DNA of 46,247 bases, taken from positions 1 to 46,247 of the forward strand of contig VGSW01000008.1 of assembly GCA_016874915.1 (NCBI GenBank), given 5' to 3'. Position 1 is the stretch's first letter. Every line of letters starts with the position of its first letter. The stretch is from Deltaproteobacteria bacterium. Lineage in GTDB: Bacteria; Desulfobacterota; Desulfobaccia; Desulfobaccales; 0-14-0-80-60-11. The notes under the pieces are model-generated. The model searched no databases, had not been told where the DNA came from, and saw only the letters and a list, made by a program, of their open reading frames with translations. A program made the translations under genes and the position numbers. This document shows, in pieces, positions 21,916-30,381 of this stretch.

Positions 21916-24900
21916 TTACAGACCAATCGGCCAGCCGCCGTGGGCGGTTATGGCGGCGTCAATGGCGTTCATAAGGTGGATGGTTTCGGTTAGGGCCTTC
22001 ACGATTTTCTGGTAGTGGTGAAGGTCGTCAAAGGATAGTTGGCGGCCCTTGCGGTCTTTCAGCCATTTGTGCAAGACCTGGTAGCCGCCCACCTGGAAAG
22101 CCCAGGCGTCCGGGGGCACACCGTCAAAGTATTGGTCTGCATTGATGTAAACCCGCCCGTGCTTTTCATCATAGTGAACCTTATCCACCACCTGGGAACC
22201 GGCCACGGGGAACCGGGTTATGAGCTTGTCCAGGGCCGGGGATTCCAGGAGATGCAGGGCCGTCAATTCGGCCCCCAGGCCCACCAGGGCGGCAAAGAGG
22301 CTCTTGTTGCCGGTCAAGGGGAGGCGGGGGAAATCCACCTTGAGAAATTCGGCGTAGCGTTGCCGGTAGGCGGGGGAGTGGAACACGGCGTAGGCGTAAG
22401 CAAACACGTCTTCCGGGCCGTAAGTGGCGGCCAAGTCCCCCCGGCCCTCTGGGATGAAGGCCAGCCCCAGCCGCCCGGAAAAGTCCTCAATGAATTTGGG
22501 GTTGAGGTTTGCGACCCTTCCTCCCTGTTCAAATATTCCTTGCGGAGATAGGTAAACCGGAAACAGGAAATTGATGTCAAAAGCGGCCAAGGACTTATGG
22601 CCCATGATATTTGCCGTTGCTAAGGCAGCCCATTTATCACGGGTTTGCCGGGTAGTGATTAATGCGAGGTTTCTGCTTGCCAGCAAATGGCGCATTACCT
22701 CTGGCCGGGGCATACAGATAAAGCCCCGTGAGTGGCCGGTGTAGTAGGTAAAGCGCACATCAAAAGGCCGGTAAAGAATGGGCACAACCCGTTTCCGGTC
22801 AGGCCCGCTTTTTTTCACATCATCTTGGGCCAGCTTAACCTTCCAATCCCGTACATCATGCCCCAGGTGATATTTCTCACGGGCCTTTTCTTCCGGCAAG
22901 CTGGCGAAGTCCTTGACCCTTTCCCATATCGCTTCCTCAGACCAGCCGATAGTGAGGCTGTCCCTGGCAGTAACTATTCCCACAGAATTGACCGGAAAGA
23001 TTTCATTGACCGGCCAGCCCCGGTCATATTCGTCCCGCAAGTCAAGAGCCTGGGGCACAAACAGATAAAAAGGGGGGCCGGGTTGAAGCTCCTGCCAGGG
23101 GGTGTCGGCTAACCCCATTTCGGCCAGGGTCTTATACTTCCCTTCCCGCAGCCCCCAGAGGTCAGCATAGAGGACACGGGCGGGGCCGGGGTTGCCGGGG
23201 GTCTTGGCGAATATCCCGATAGCCACACCCTGCTGAATGTCAAAGACGTTTTCGTCTTTGGAACCATCCGGGCAGACCTCCTTTTTCTTGGCGTTGCCGT
23301 GGAGGTTCAGGAGGTAGATTTCATCAAAGGTCTGCATAAGCTGTTGACGCATACCCCGGAAAGTGGGGTTGTCCAGGTAGCCGTGGTTCGTTATCATAGC
23401 CAGGACGCCCCGGCCCGTTTGGGCTACCCGCCATTGGCCCCACCTCAAGAATTTCACATAGTCATCGTGTAGCCACTTAAGAACCCTTTCCCCCAAGGGC
23501 TGGCCGTCCACCTGCTTATAGTCTTCAAGGAGGCCCCCAATCCAGGTTCTTACCGTCCGGGTCTTGCCGGTAGGGTCAATCTCTTGACGCACACTGGCAT
23601 TAGCGGAGTGCCCGGCGTAGGGGGGATTGCCCAGGACAACCTCAATGGGGTCTTCCTTTTTGACGTGGGCGGCGGCGTTGCTTTCCTCAGTGATGTACCC
23701 GATAGGGCCTAACAGAGCCTCGGCCTTTTTGGTAGCTTCTTCCAAGGTGTTGGTAAGGTAAACCCCCAGGCGTTTCCCCGTGGGGAAGTCATAGCCCCTC
23801 TCTTTCAGGAGCAGCCCCAGCTTGAGGTGGGCCACGGCGTAAGGGGCCATGAGCAATTCAAAGCCGAATATCCGGGGCAGGAGGTGGTCATTGACATAGG
23901 CTTTCCAGCCCCCGGCCTGTCCTTGGGCCGTCAAGGTGTCGTAAATCAGGGCCATGACGCTATGAAGAAACGTGCCCGTGCCGCAGGCGGGGTCAAGAAT
24001 CAGGGTGTGAGCATCGGCCAGCCCCCACGGGCGGCCAAAGCGTTCCTTGAGAAGATGGTCAATGGCCCGCACAATGTAGGACACCACGGGTTCGGGGGTG
24101 TAATAGACCCCACGGGATTTGCGTCTCTCCGGGTCATAGGCGGCCAGGAAGGTTTCATAGAAATGGACTACCGGGTCTTTTTCCAGGGAACCCTTGCCGA
24201 AGTCCTCAAGCACAGCCCCCATGTCGGCGGCGTTCAAGAGGGCTACCATGTCGTCAACCGCCCAGGCCACGGCGTCGGGCACGTCCAGCCCGGCCAGGTG
24301 GTGAAACAGCTTGCGCAGCAGGGGGTTGGTTTCGGGCAGGAGGGCGGCGGCGGTATCCCGCTTGAGATTGACCCCCGTGCCTACCGTCACCTTGGCGGCA
24401 AAGAGGCCATAGGTTAGGGTCTGGGCATACATGTCGGCAAACTCCGGGGCCGTGAGGTGGGGTAAGAGCGTCCGTTCAAAGGCGGTCTGCCAGCCCTTAA
24501 GCGTGCCGGTGTCGGGTTCACTTTCCAGGGTCAGGAGGGCGGCCCCCCGGATGATATGGGCCAGCCCCGCCATTCTCAGGGCTAAGTCCCTGGCCGTGCC
24601 GATGGTGGGGGTTTGCAGGGCCAGGAATTGCGCCAGGAGTTGCCCCACGGCGGCCACGTCCTCTTTCCCGGCTTTAACCTTGCCGTCCGGCCCCGCCCGG
24701 CCCAAGGCGGCTTTGGCCCGGCGCTCCCCGTTCACATACCATCTGAACTCAAGGTAGTCGGTAAGGATGAAGTTGGGCAGGCCCTTGAGGTAACGCCGGA
24801 TTTGCTCCCCCTTTTCCTCTGCGTCCAGGTTCTTGCCGATGTCCTTGGTTTCGAGATACCCCACGGGCACGGCCCCCCGTGACACCCTCATGTCGGGCTT

Positions 24901-25065
24901 GCCGCAGGTGGTCACGTCTTCCCGTGGTTCATTAGTGGCCCGGATGGTGGGGTCAACTGATTCCAGGAGGGTCTTGAGGGCGGGCCGGTGCGTGTGCTCC
25001 GTGGCGTCCTTGGCGGCTAACGCCGTCTGTAAAGCCTGAACGTAATCTTTGAAGGGGTCGGGCAT
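21916..25065 (-). CDS. Single-chain restriction-modification enzyme (type ISP/IIG-like)
   Basis: A 1049-residue protein combining nuclease, methyltransferase and target recognition. The N-terminal PD-(D/E)xK-type site is D58 with E72-T-K74. A helical linker (~150-310) follows, then gamma-class N6-adenine methylase motif I DPACGTGTF (358-366) and motif IV NPPY (480-483). The C-terminal half matches the specificity region of ISP enzymes (FDVRFTYYTGHSRGF, RPEVMRHLL). No helicase walker motifs are seen, so it lacks the translocase of full type ISP enzymes such as LlaBIII. Methylation and cutting would both be done by one protein without a partner. It is phage-defence cargo of the island; GC-rich, in contrast to its AT-rich neighbours. 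Confidence 0.9.
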   Translation of the reverse strand: MPDPFKDYVQALQTALAAKDATEHTHRPALKTLLESVDPTIRATNEPREDVTTCGKPDMRVSRGAVPVGYLETKDIGKNLDAEEKGEQIRRYLKGLPNFILTDYLEFRWYVNGERRAKAALGRAGPDGKVKAGKEDVAAVGQLLAQFLALQTPTIGTARDLALRMAGLAHIIRGAALLTLESEPDTGTLKGWQTAFERTLLPHLTAPEFADMYAQTLTYGLFAAKVTVGTGVNLKRDTAAALLPETNPLLRKLFHHLAGLDVPDAVAWAVDDMVALLNAADMGAVLEDFGKGSLEKDPVVHFYETFLAAYDPERRKSRGVYYTPEPVVSYIVRAIDHLLKERFGRPWGLADAHTLILDPACGTGTFLHSVMALIYDTLTAQGQAGGWKAYVNDHLLPRIFGFELLMAPYAVAHLKLGLLLKERGYDFPTGKRLGVYLTNTLEEATKKAEALLGPIGYITEESNAAAHVKKEDPIEVVLGNPPYAGHSANASVRQEIDPTGKTRTVRTWIGGLLEDYKQVDGQPLGERVLKWLHDDYVKFLRWGQWRVAQTGRGVLAMITNHGYLDNPTFRGMRQQLMQTFDEIYLLNLHGNAKKKEVCPDGSKDENVFDIQQGVAIGIFAKTPGNPGPARVLYADLWGLREGKYKTLAEMGLADTPWQELQPGPPFYLFVPQALDLRDEYDRGWPVNEIFPVNSVGIVTARDSLTIGWSEEAIWERVKDFASLPEEKAREKYHLGHDVRDWKVKLAQDDVKKSGPDRKRVVPILYRPFDVRFTYYTGHSRGFICMPRPEVMRHLLASRNLALITTRQTRDKWAALATANIMGHKSLAAFDINFLFPVYLSPQGIFEQGGRVANLNPKFIEDFSGRLGLAFIPEGRGDLAATYGPEDVFAYAYAVFHSPAYRQRYAEFLKVDFPRLPLTGNKSLFAALVGLGAELTALHLLESPALDKLITRFPVAGSQVVDKVHYDEKHGRVYINADQYFDGVPPDAWAFQVGGYQVLHKWLKDRKGRQLSFDDLHHYQKIVKALTETIHLMNAIDAAITAHGGWPIGL

Positions 25066-25169
25066 GGGCGGGGGTTCCTTGTCCTCCCCTTATAGCACAA
25101 AACCAATAGATTTTGGATTCCCGGATTTGGGAGATACTTGAGAATCCATAAGCCCTCTGAAAGCGGGGC

Positions 25170-25763
25170 CTACTGCTTCTTTTCCCAAAGCTTTTCCCAC
25201 CAAGTTTTAGCCTTTTCTTCCTCAAGTGCCCTTTCTAATGCCTTAACTTTTATTCCAAGCTCAAAGTTTTCTTCCCAAAGTTTATGGTCTTGTTCGGCTT
25301 TGAGTTTTCCCATTTTATCATCAAGACCCTTTATCCTCTCAAAGCTTTTTATTGCTTTGTCAGCCAATGCAACGATGTCGTCTGCGACGTTCTTAACATT
25401 GCTTCTTCCACAAATTCCTACTCCATGACCAATCATGCTCTTTCGGGTTAATATATCAGCAATCCGCACACAACTATAAACTGTTTGCAAGTTGCTTACT
25501 GGTTCCCCCCTTGGGCCAATAGGTTTCGGGTCAAGTGTAACGATATTTAGTTCTATCCTGGGTTCGTCTTCCTTATTAGTCAACCTAAGAGTTTTAGATT
25601 TCGATATGCCCTGTCTTATGTGGTAAATTAATTGATTTCCCACACTATCATCCGCTTGTGCCTCTATAAAAACAGGTGTTCTACTGTCAGCATAGATGTT
25701 TTGTGTAATGAAAATTATTATTAAGAATATCCCTAACCCTAAATTGAGTGGATAATTCTTCAT
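25170..25763 (-). CDS. Exported coiled-coil protein of unknown function
   Basis: A 197-residue protein, not recognised. Residues 1-25 form a signal peptide (hydrophobic LGIFLIIIFIT, then A-D). Residues 30-120 are a beta-rich-looking domain with C97 and C118 that could form a disulfide. From about 145 to the end there is a charged helix or coiled coil (LKAEQDHKLWEENFELGIKV). AT-rich, like the TPR gene. It is separated from the RM gene by about 100 bases with no clear link. It may bind an envelope component. Confidence 0.7.
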   Translation of the reverse strand: MKNYPLNLGLGIFLIIIFITQNIYADSRTPVFIEAQADDSVGNQLIYHIRQGISKSKTLRLTNKEDEPRIELNIVTLDPKPIGPRGEPVSNLQTVYSCVRIADILTRKSMIGHGVGICGRSNVKNVADDIVALADKAIKSFERIKGLDDKMGKLKAEQDHKLWEENFELGIKVKALERALEEEKAKTWWEKLWEKKQ

Positions 25764-25887
25764 GGGCCTTTACCTCTTGCTTCTTGTGATTCCCGTTTCG
25801 GGCCGGGGTGCCAAGCCCCTTGGGAACATTATATCAAAGGGCGGGGCGGCACTAAGCACGTTTTCTATTGCGTGTCAAGCAAAACTT

Positions 25888-26325
25888 TCACTCTCCCTCC
25901 GGTGTTTTCTTGGAAGGATTGATGCGCTCTTCAAGCGCCTTAATTCGCGCCTTACTCGGTTCATAAGCCTTTCCGATTTCCTCCAATATTCTTTCCACCT
26001 CGTTTAAATAGCCCTCAGGCACGGCCTGGGCCAGCTTTCGGAAAAACTCAACGCCTTCCTCAGCCTCCCAAACATCACGATAATCCTCCAATCCTTTCCG
26101 GTGTCGGGAGGCTTTGGCGGTTTCCGCCAAGAGCTTATCCATTTCATCCAAACTCCCCCCGGTCAAGACCTGGGCCAGCTTTCGGAATAGCTCAAGGCTG
26201 GGGGTGCGCTCCCCGGAAAATATCCGGGAGAGGTTGCTTGTGCTGGCCCCCGCAGTCACGCCCATCTTCCGAAGTTGGCGCACCAGGGCAGACAGGACAA
26301 TTCGTTTATTTTTATAAACATACAT
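25888..26325 (-). CDS. XRE-family repressor of the island
   Basis: A 145-residue protein from ATG 26325, with AGGAGG upstream; the frame opening at 26346 runs through that site. Residues ~8-55 form a helix-turn-helix (LVRQLRKMGVTAGASTSNLSRIFSGERTPSLELFRKLAQVL). The C-terminal region repeats the segment xFFRKLAQxxxxGxLxExxxxL, hinting at an internal duplication for dimerisation. It is transcribed divergently from the excisionase-like gene, with a 10-base inverted repeat between the promoters. It probably keeps the island quiet, like Stl of satellite islands or a phage CI. Confidence 0.85.
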   Translation of the reverse strand: MYVYKNKRIVLSALVRQLRKMGVTAGASTSNLSRIFSGERTPSLELFRKLAQVLTGGSLDEMDKLLAETAKASRHRKGLEDYRDVWEAEEGVEFFRKLAQAVPEGYLNEVERILEEIGKAYEPSKARIKALEERINPSKKTPEGE

Positions 26326-26344
26326 GACAGAACCTCCTGCTATC

Positions 26345-26422
26345 AATATAGCCCGCTAATTTGCCGCTGTCAATAATATTTTGCGGCAAATTGTTGACAA
26401 GTAGGCAATTCTGGGTTATAAT
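26345..26422. promoter_or_regulatory. Divergent promoters with shared inverted-repeat operator
   Basis: Rightward: TTGACA 26394-26399, 17 bases, TATAAT 26417-26422, fully consensus. Leftward: TTGACA (26373-26368), 17 bases, TATATT (26350-26345). Between and across them lies AATTTGCCGC (26358-26367) and its exact inverse GCGGCAAATT (26383-26392). A dimer bound at both halves would cover both -35 boxes. This is the genetic switch of the island. Confidence 0.9.
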
Positions 26423-26474
26423 GAAGGTAAAGGCCACAAGTGGCCGAATTATCCCCACCCGAAGGAGGAAAAAT

Positions 26475-26690
26475 ATGGGGATGAAGTATGGCGCGGATGG
26501 AGCGGATGAACGGCTGGTTAACGTAAGGGAGGCGGCGGCCCGCCTGGGGCTTGCGGTCAGCACCATCTATTGTCTAGTGAGTGCCCGGCGGATTCGGTTC
26601 GTCAAGATTGGGAGGCGGACCCTTTTCCGCCCTCAAGACCTGGACAAGCTCATTGAGGCCGGGGTAGTCGAACCGAGGGCGGCGGCGTAG
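26475..26690 (+). CDS. Excisionase/AlpA-like helix-turn-helix protein
   Basis: A 71-residue protein from ATG 26475 with AAGGAGG at proper distance; the longer frame from 26361 would overlap the promoter. The HTH_17-type domain reads LVNVREAAARLGLAVSTIYCLVSARRIRFVKIGRRTLFRPQDLDKLI, the layout of excisionases and AlpA activators. First gene on the rightward consensus promoter, it likely bends DNA for excision or activates the downstream island genes. AlpA-type proteins take this position in satellites of gram-negative hosts. Confidence 0.85.
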   Translation: MGMKYGADGADERLVNVREAAARLGLAVSTIYCLVSARRIRFVKIGRRTLFRPQDLDKLIEAGVVEPRAAA

Positions 26691-26702
26691 GGGGTTCGGC
26701 TG

Positions 26703-26942
26703 ATGTCTTGTGGAACTAAAGGCGGTGAAATTCATTTTTACCCGCCGTTGCAGGCCATAAGGCGTAAATGTCTGGACTGCTGCTGCGGTAGCCCGAAAGC
26801 CGCGGGTCTGTGTTCTGTCCAGGACTGCGCCCTTTACCCTTACCGCTTCGGCCACAACCCCAAGAGGAAGGGCGTGGGCGGCCCCAAGAAGCGAAAAAAC
26901 CCTAACTCAGCTTCGGATTTTTCGACAAACTCCCTGAACTAA
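26703..26942 (+). CDS. Small cysteine-rich island protein
   Basis: A 79-residue protein with a dense cysteine set, IRRKCLDCCCGSPKAAGLC and VQDCALYPYRFG, then a basic tail GPKKRKN. The pattern suggests a zinc or other metal site with nucleic-acid contact. The same C-x2-CCxGs..C..C-LypyRfG layout occurs in prophage and island proteins of unknown function. It begins 10 bases after the excisionase gene, so is likely in the same transcript. The ribosome site (AGGGGG) is moderate. Confidence 0.75.
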   Translation: MSCGTKGGEIHFYPPLQAIRRKCLDCCCGSPKAAGLCSVQDCALYPYRFGHNPKRKGVGGPKKRKNPNSASDFSTNSLN

Positions 26943-26958
26943 GGGGAGAGGTTAGGGT

Positions 26959-27327
26959 ATGAGGCGAATCCCCGCCAAATTCAGGGCCGGGGCGTATTCG
27001 TCTTCCCCTCTCCACTCTCTGGCGTGGTGGGGCCAAAATCCCCGTCTAAAACCGGGTAGCAAATTGGAGGAGGCGAGATTTTTGAAAACGAAAGGTAATG
27101 GCAGGGGTAGGGCGCGAACCGGGGCCGGGGGCGCTGCTGTCATAGATATAGTTAAGGATAGCGTGAGGGAGGCCGCCGGTATCCGGTTGCGGCCCCGCAT
27201 ATGCCCGGAGTGCGGCAGGCGGTATCGCAATTTCTGCGTGGCTTGCTTTCGGAAGGGGAAGCTGACCCCGGCGCAACTGCTGGCAGAGCTTCGGGAGATA
27301 TGGAAACGGCAGGCGGGAGGTGCATGA
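26959..27327 (+). CDS. Hypothetical zinc-finger island protein
   Basis: A 122-residue protein, not recognised. Its second half has C-P-E-C-G-R-R-Y-R-N-F-C-V-A-C, a compact zinc-ribbon-like set, followed by a helix LTPAQLLAELREIWKR. The first half is basic and low in structure. GAGAGG lies upstream of the ATG, and the stop overlaps the next start (ATGA). It may be a DNA-binding accessory for replication or regulation. Confidence 0.6.
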   Translation: MRRIPAKFRAGAYSSSPLHSLAWWGQNPRLKPGSKLEEARFLKTKGNGRGRARTGAGGAAVIDIVKDSVREAAGIRLRPRICPECGRRYRNFCVACFRKGKLTPAQLLAELREIWKRQAGGA

Positions 27328-28076
27328 GCACCGGCACACCAGAGGCGGGCAGCAGCGCCAACCGGGTTGAGCCGGTGAAACTTCATCCCAGGTATTTTGC
27401 CAAGACGCCGCCGCCCGGCCCCCGGAAGGCTAAAGGCCCAGCCAACAGGAAGTTCCCGGCTAACTATTTCTATCACAAGGGCTGGTTTCCCCTGGCGGCG
27501 GCGCTGCTCACAAGCGAAAAGTTTGCGGAGCTATCGGCCTCCCACAAGGCGCAATTCTTTTTGTATGCTAGCGAGTGGAACCGCAGACAAGCGAAAGGCT
27601 ACCTGATGCCCGATGAAAGAATGGCGGCGGCCCTGGACGTGGATAAGAAAACCATCCGGCGGGGGCGGAAGCTGTTGAAGGCGGCGGGGCTGGTGGATTA
27701 TGAGCCGGGGTGCGAGAAGGTCAAGAGGTTTGCTACACTGATTACCCATGTGAACCTTCCACGAGAGCAGCCCTTCGTGAAGATATACCGGGAGGAGCTA
27801 ATCGGGCTGCTGACCATCCCGCAAGTAAAACATAGGCATATTGTGGCGTTCTGCTCCCTCTGTCTCCTTAGATACATTGGGAAGCAGGGCTTAATCACCG
27901 GCTGTCTATCTATCGATAAAGGCGAATTAGTAGCCCTTTCGGGAGAACCAGAGGCCCCGGCCTTAGTGGTGGAGCTTGAACAAATCCTTGAACATCTATA
28001 CGTGTTTAGGGTGAAGAAGCGATACGGGAAGCTGCTTGTCGCCGCCTGGGGCTGCTTAAGTGGGGGAGATAGCTAA
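27324..28076 (+). CDS. Rep-like winged-helix protein (possible replication initiator)
   Basis: A 250-residue protein from ATG 27324 (GGGAGG upstream, ATGA overlap with the preceding gene). The frame opens earlier at 27201 but that part overlaps the zinc-finger gene. Residues ~50-120 form a helix-turn-helix (LPDERMAAALDVDKKTIRRGRKLLKAAGLVDY), preceded by a basic tail. A second half with LTIPQVKHRHIVAFCSLCLL may be another winged helix. Two winged domains and a position before a non-coding, repeat-bearing region fit a replication initiator. I do not recognise a specific family, so this is inference. Confidence 0.6.
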   Translation: MSTGTPEAGSSANRVEPVKLHPRYFAKTPPPGPRKAKGPANRKFPANYFYHKGWFPLAAALLTSEKFAELSASHKAQFFLYASEWNRRQAKGYLMPDERMAAALDVDKKTIRRGRKLLKAAGLVDYEPGCEKVKRFATLITHVNLPREQPFVKIYREELIGLLTIPQVKHRHIVAFCSLCLLRYIGKQGLITGCLSIDKGELVALSGEPEAPALVVELEQILEHLYVFRVKKRYGKLLVAAWGCLSGGDS

Positions 28077-28790
28077 GTAGCGAGATGCAAGCATGGCAAG
28101 CGAGCGCCGGGAGGGATATGGTGGACAAAAAAGATATATTGACGGGGGGTGGGGTGGACAAAAACGGGCAGTCTTCTAGAGAAAATGTCCCCTTATATAT
28201 AGAGACCACTTTAAGAATTATCGGTGGCATGGGGGTGTGCAATTACTCCGCTTGCAAGTTGCTCCCCAGCCGACACAAATCGGCAAGGGGTGCGCCACGA
28301 CTACAGATTTTGGCCTGAGTAGTTTCGCCTTTGACAAGCCGTGTAGTAGAAACAGGCCATTTTAGGGAGGGTTTTTCTAGGCCGCCCCCGCCGGTAAGTG
28401 ATACGAGGTCACAAATGGGCGTGACGGCTCGAGACTGCCTAAGTGTCCGATATTTGAAAATTATTCGGCAAGTTCTGTACCTCCTGGGGGTCGGCCCGGC
28501 TGATAGCTGATGGGCGTCACCCCCCTACCCCCCAGGCCCCGCCTTGCTTTTAGGGCGGGCATACTTCCTGGGAAAGCCCCGCCCCGGCGCGATATGTCAA
28601 TAAATTGACAGGCGGTAGGGCGGAAAAACAAAGCACACCCTTTGACAAGGGGGCAAGTAGTGGCCCGACACAAGCAGGCAGTTATTATCCTGTGAGCGTA
28701 ACGCTTCAATCACTATTGACATATTGGCAATTAATTGGCCTGTAGTCAAGTAGTGGTGGCAAGGTATTAACAGTTATGGGCGGGGCTGGA
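28077..28790. other. Non-coding island region with short repeats, possible origin
   Basis: No convincing gene in ~700 bases. Visible structure: CCTTTGACAAG twice (28329 and 28639 region), CAAGTAGTGG twice (about 28652 and 28747), inverted TGTCAATAAATTGACA (28596-28611), and GGCAATTAATTGGCC-like inverted repeats (about 28724-28739). Such packed repeats after a Rep-like gene would suit a replication origin. Repeat number is too small to call iterons. Confidence 0.35.
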
Positions 28791-28791
28791 C

Positions 28792-28819
28792 TTTGACTAT
28801 GCGCGTGATATGTTATAAT
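28792..28819 (+). promoter_or_regulatory. Promoter before leader ORF and integrase
   Basis: TTTGAC at 28792, then TGTTATAATG giving an extended -10 (TG-T-TATAAT, 28811-28819). Spacing is 15-16, short but helped by TGn. The leader ORF starts 38 bases on. Confidence 0.65.
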
Positions 28820-28856
28820 GACTCCTGGATATTATTTTAGTTGAAGGAGGGTGCTC

Positions 28857-28982
28857 ATGATGACAACAAGAAACCGCCTGGAATTGATTAATAAGAGACT
28901 GGTGCGGAGAGGTTTTACAGGAAGTCTCCACGCAGAAAGACCAGCCGGTAATGGTATAATTATTACTATACACCCCCGTTGA
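28857..28982 (+). CDS. 41-residue leader or small protein
   Basis: ATG 28857 with AAGGAGGG at 7 bases, a very strong ribosome site. Sequence is basic (MMTTRNRLELINKRLVRRGF at the start, ending ITIHPR). Its stop codon (28980-28982) falls in the loop of the first of three hairpins that precede the integrase. It may be a leader peptide coupled to integrase expression, or a small island protein. No family is known to me. Confidence 0.5.
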   Translation: MMTTRNRLELINKRLVRRGFTGSLHAERPAGNGIIITIHPR

Positions 28983-29068
28983 TGCTGCGGGGTGCTTGCG
29001 GAAGGCTCTCTGACCTCGTGGGAGGCCCCAGGAGAGCCGATTAAGGGAAGGCAGGGGACATAACCCCT
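28971..29068 (+). promoter_or_regulatory. Three-hairpin leader before the integrase
   Basis: Hairpins: CACCCC/GGGGTG (28971-28994), GGCTCTC/GAGAGCC (29004-29038), AGGGG/CCCCT (29053-29068). None has a T run, so these are not standard terminators. The set lies between the small ORF and the integrase ribosome site and could control its translation. Confidence 0.5.
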
Positions 29069-29090
29069 AAAACAATAGGAGGGAGTGGAT

Positions 29091-30323
29091 ATGGGCCTTT
29101 GGATTAAATGCCACAAATGCAAGTGGCGCAACGGCGAGAAAGCCTTGGTGAAGGCCAAGGCCAGGAACAAAAACAATGGGGATACCTGTCTCAACTGCGG
29201 CGAATCTCTAAACCACCCCATACGGGGGCGGCGTTACGGCATTGAGTATTATGCCGAAAACGGAAAGCTAAAACGGGAGAGCAACCGGAAGTGGAAAAAG
29301 GTAGACGCTCAATACCGCTTAAGTGCGGTAGAACAGGCTAAACGGGAGGGCGGGGATATTCCCCAAAGGCCGGATAGTAAGACTACTTTCCGGGACTTAG
29401 CCCAATGGTATCTCAGCCTGGACGTGGTGAAGGAAAAGCAAAGCTATAACCGGGACGTGCGGAGTGTCGGCAAGCTCAATGAGTTCTTTGGCGACTACCG
29501 GCTGCGGGAGATACTACCCGAAATGGCGGAAAGATATATCCGGGAACGGCTCAAGCAGGAATCCTACCGGAAGCAGCCCACCAAACCGGCCACAGTTGTA
29601 AGGGAACTGGCGTGCATGAGCAGTATCTTCACCCAGGCAATCAAGAACGGGAAGGCCGAAAAGCACCCGGTGCGGGGCGTTAAGCGGCCCGCAGAGAAAA
29701 ACAAGCGGGGACGGGTGTTATCAATAGAGGAATACTCCCGCCTAATAGCCGAATGTCCCGACTACCTCAAACCTGTCGTGAAGCTGGCCCACTATACCGG
29801 CATGAGGGAAGGGGAAATCATCTATTTGAAGTGGGGCCGGGTGAATTTGCGAAAAGGCATTATTCAACTGCTGGACGGATGCCACACTAAAGATGGTGGA
29901 ACCAAGACCGGCGAAGGGCGCAATGTTCCCCTACCCCCGGAAATGATAGCTATTTTAAAGGCCATGCCCCACGGCCTACCGGATATGCCGGTGTTCACTC
30001 GAAAGGGCAAGGCTATTACCGCTTCCACAATCAGGGTAGGTATGGAAATCGCATGTCGGCGGGCGGGGATTGAGGGTTTCACCTTCCACGATTTGAGGCA
30101 CACGGCCAAGACTAATATGCTTAGGGCCGGGATTGCCAAGGAATACCGGGACTTGATTACGGGCCACAAGTTGCCGGGAATGGACTATATCTATCTAAAC
30201 CCCTCTGAGGATGACCTTCACCAAGCCATGAACCGCTATGCCGATTGGCTGGCAAATATGTTTGCGGAAGCGGCCCCAGAAAAACTCAATATTCACCAAA
30301 ATATTCACCAAAGGCCGTTTTAG
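29091..30323 (+). CDS. int: Tyrosine-recombinase integrase with N-terminal zinc ribbon
   Basis: A 410-residue phage-type integrase that inserts and excises the island at tRNA-Leu. The ATG at 29091 has GGAGGGAG 7 bases upstream; GTG 29085 is too close to it. N-terminus: C7-x2-C10 .. C33-x2-C36 zinc ribbon, then an arm/SAM-like domain TTFRDLAQWYLSLDVVKEKQ. Catalytic domain has Arg in TGMREGE, HDLRH (box II), H in ITGHK and Tyr in MDYIYLNP. The last residues NIHQNIHQ are encoded by the doubled ATATTCACC sites, so coding and DNA-site function overlap. It reads toward attR, 58 bases away. Confidence 0.92.
   Translation: MGLWIKCHKCKWRNGEKALVKAKARNKNNGDTCLNCGESLNHPIRGRRYGIEYYAENGKLKRESNRKWKKVDAQYRLSAVEQAKREGGDIPQRPDSKTTFRDLAQWYLSLDVVKEKQSYNRDVRSVGKLNEFFGDYRLREILPEMAERYIRERLKQESYRKQPTKPATVVRELACMSSIFTQAIKNGKAEKHPVRGVKRPAEKNKRGRVLSIEEYSRLIAECPDYLKPVVKLAHYTGMREGEIIYLKWGRVNLRKGIIQLLDGCHTKDGGTKTGEGRNVPLPPEMIAILKAMPHGLPDMPVFTRKGKAITASTIRVGMEIACRRAGIEGFTFHDLRHTAKTNMLRAGIAKEYRDLITGHKLPGMDYIYLNPSEDDLHQAMNRYADWLANMFAEAAPEKLNIHQNIHQRPF
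30289..30309 (+). other. Doubled ATATTCACC, putative right arm-type sites inside int
   Basis: Copies at 30289-30297 and 30301-30309, identical over 22 bases to the left-end pair. They encode the NIHQNIHQ end of the integrase and lie 73 bases from the attR core. Confidence 0.6.
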
Positions 30324-30381
30324 GCCGATAAAGGGGCCGGTGGGAGCATGGGCTTTATAGCTAAGTACTTGAATTTCTTAA

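Noticed and set aside
28077-28790. CRISPR array in the repeat-rich island region
   Set aside because: Repeats are only 10-16 bases, occur twice, and have irregular spacing; no cas gene is present.
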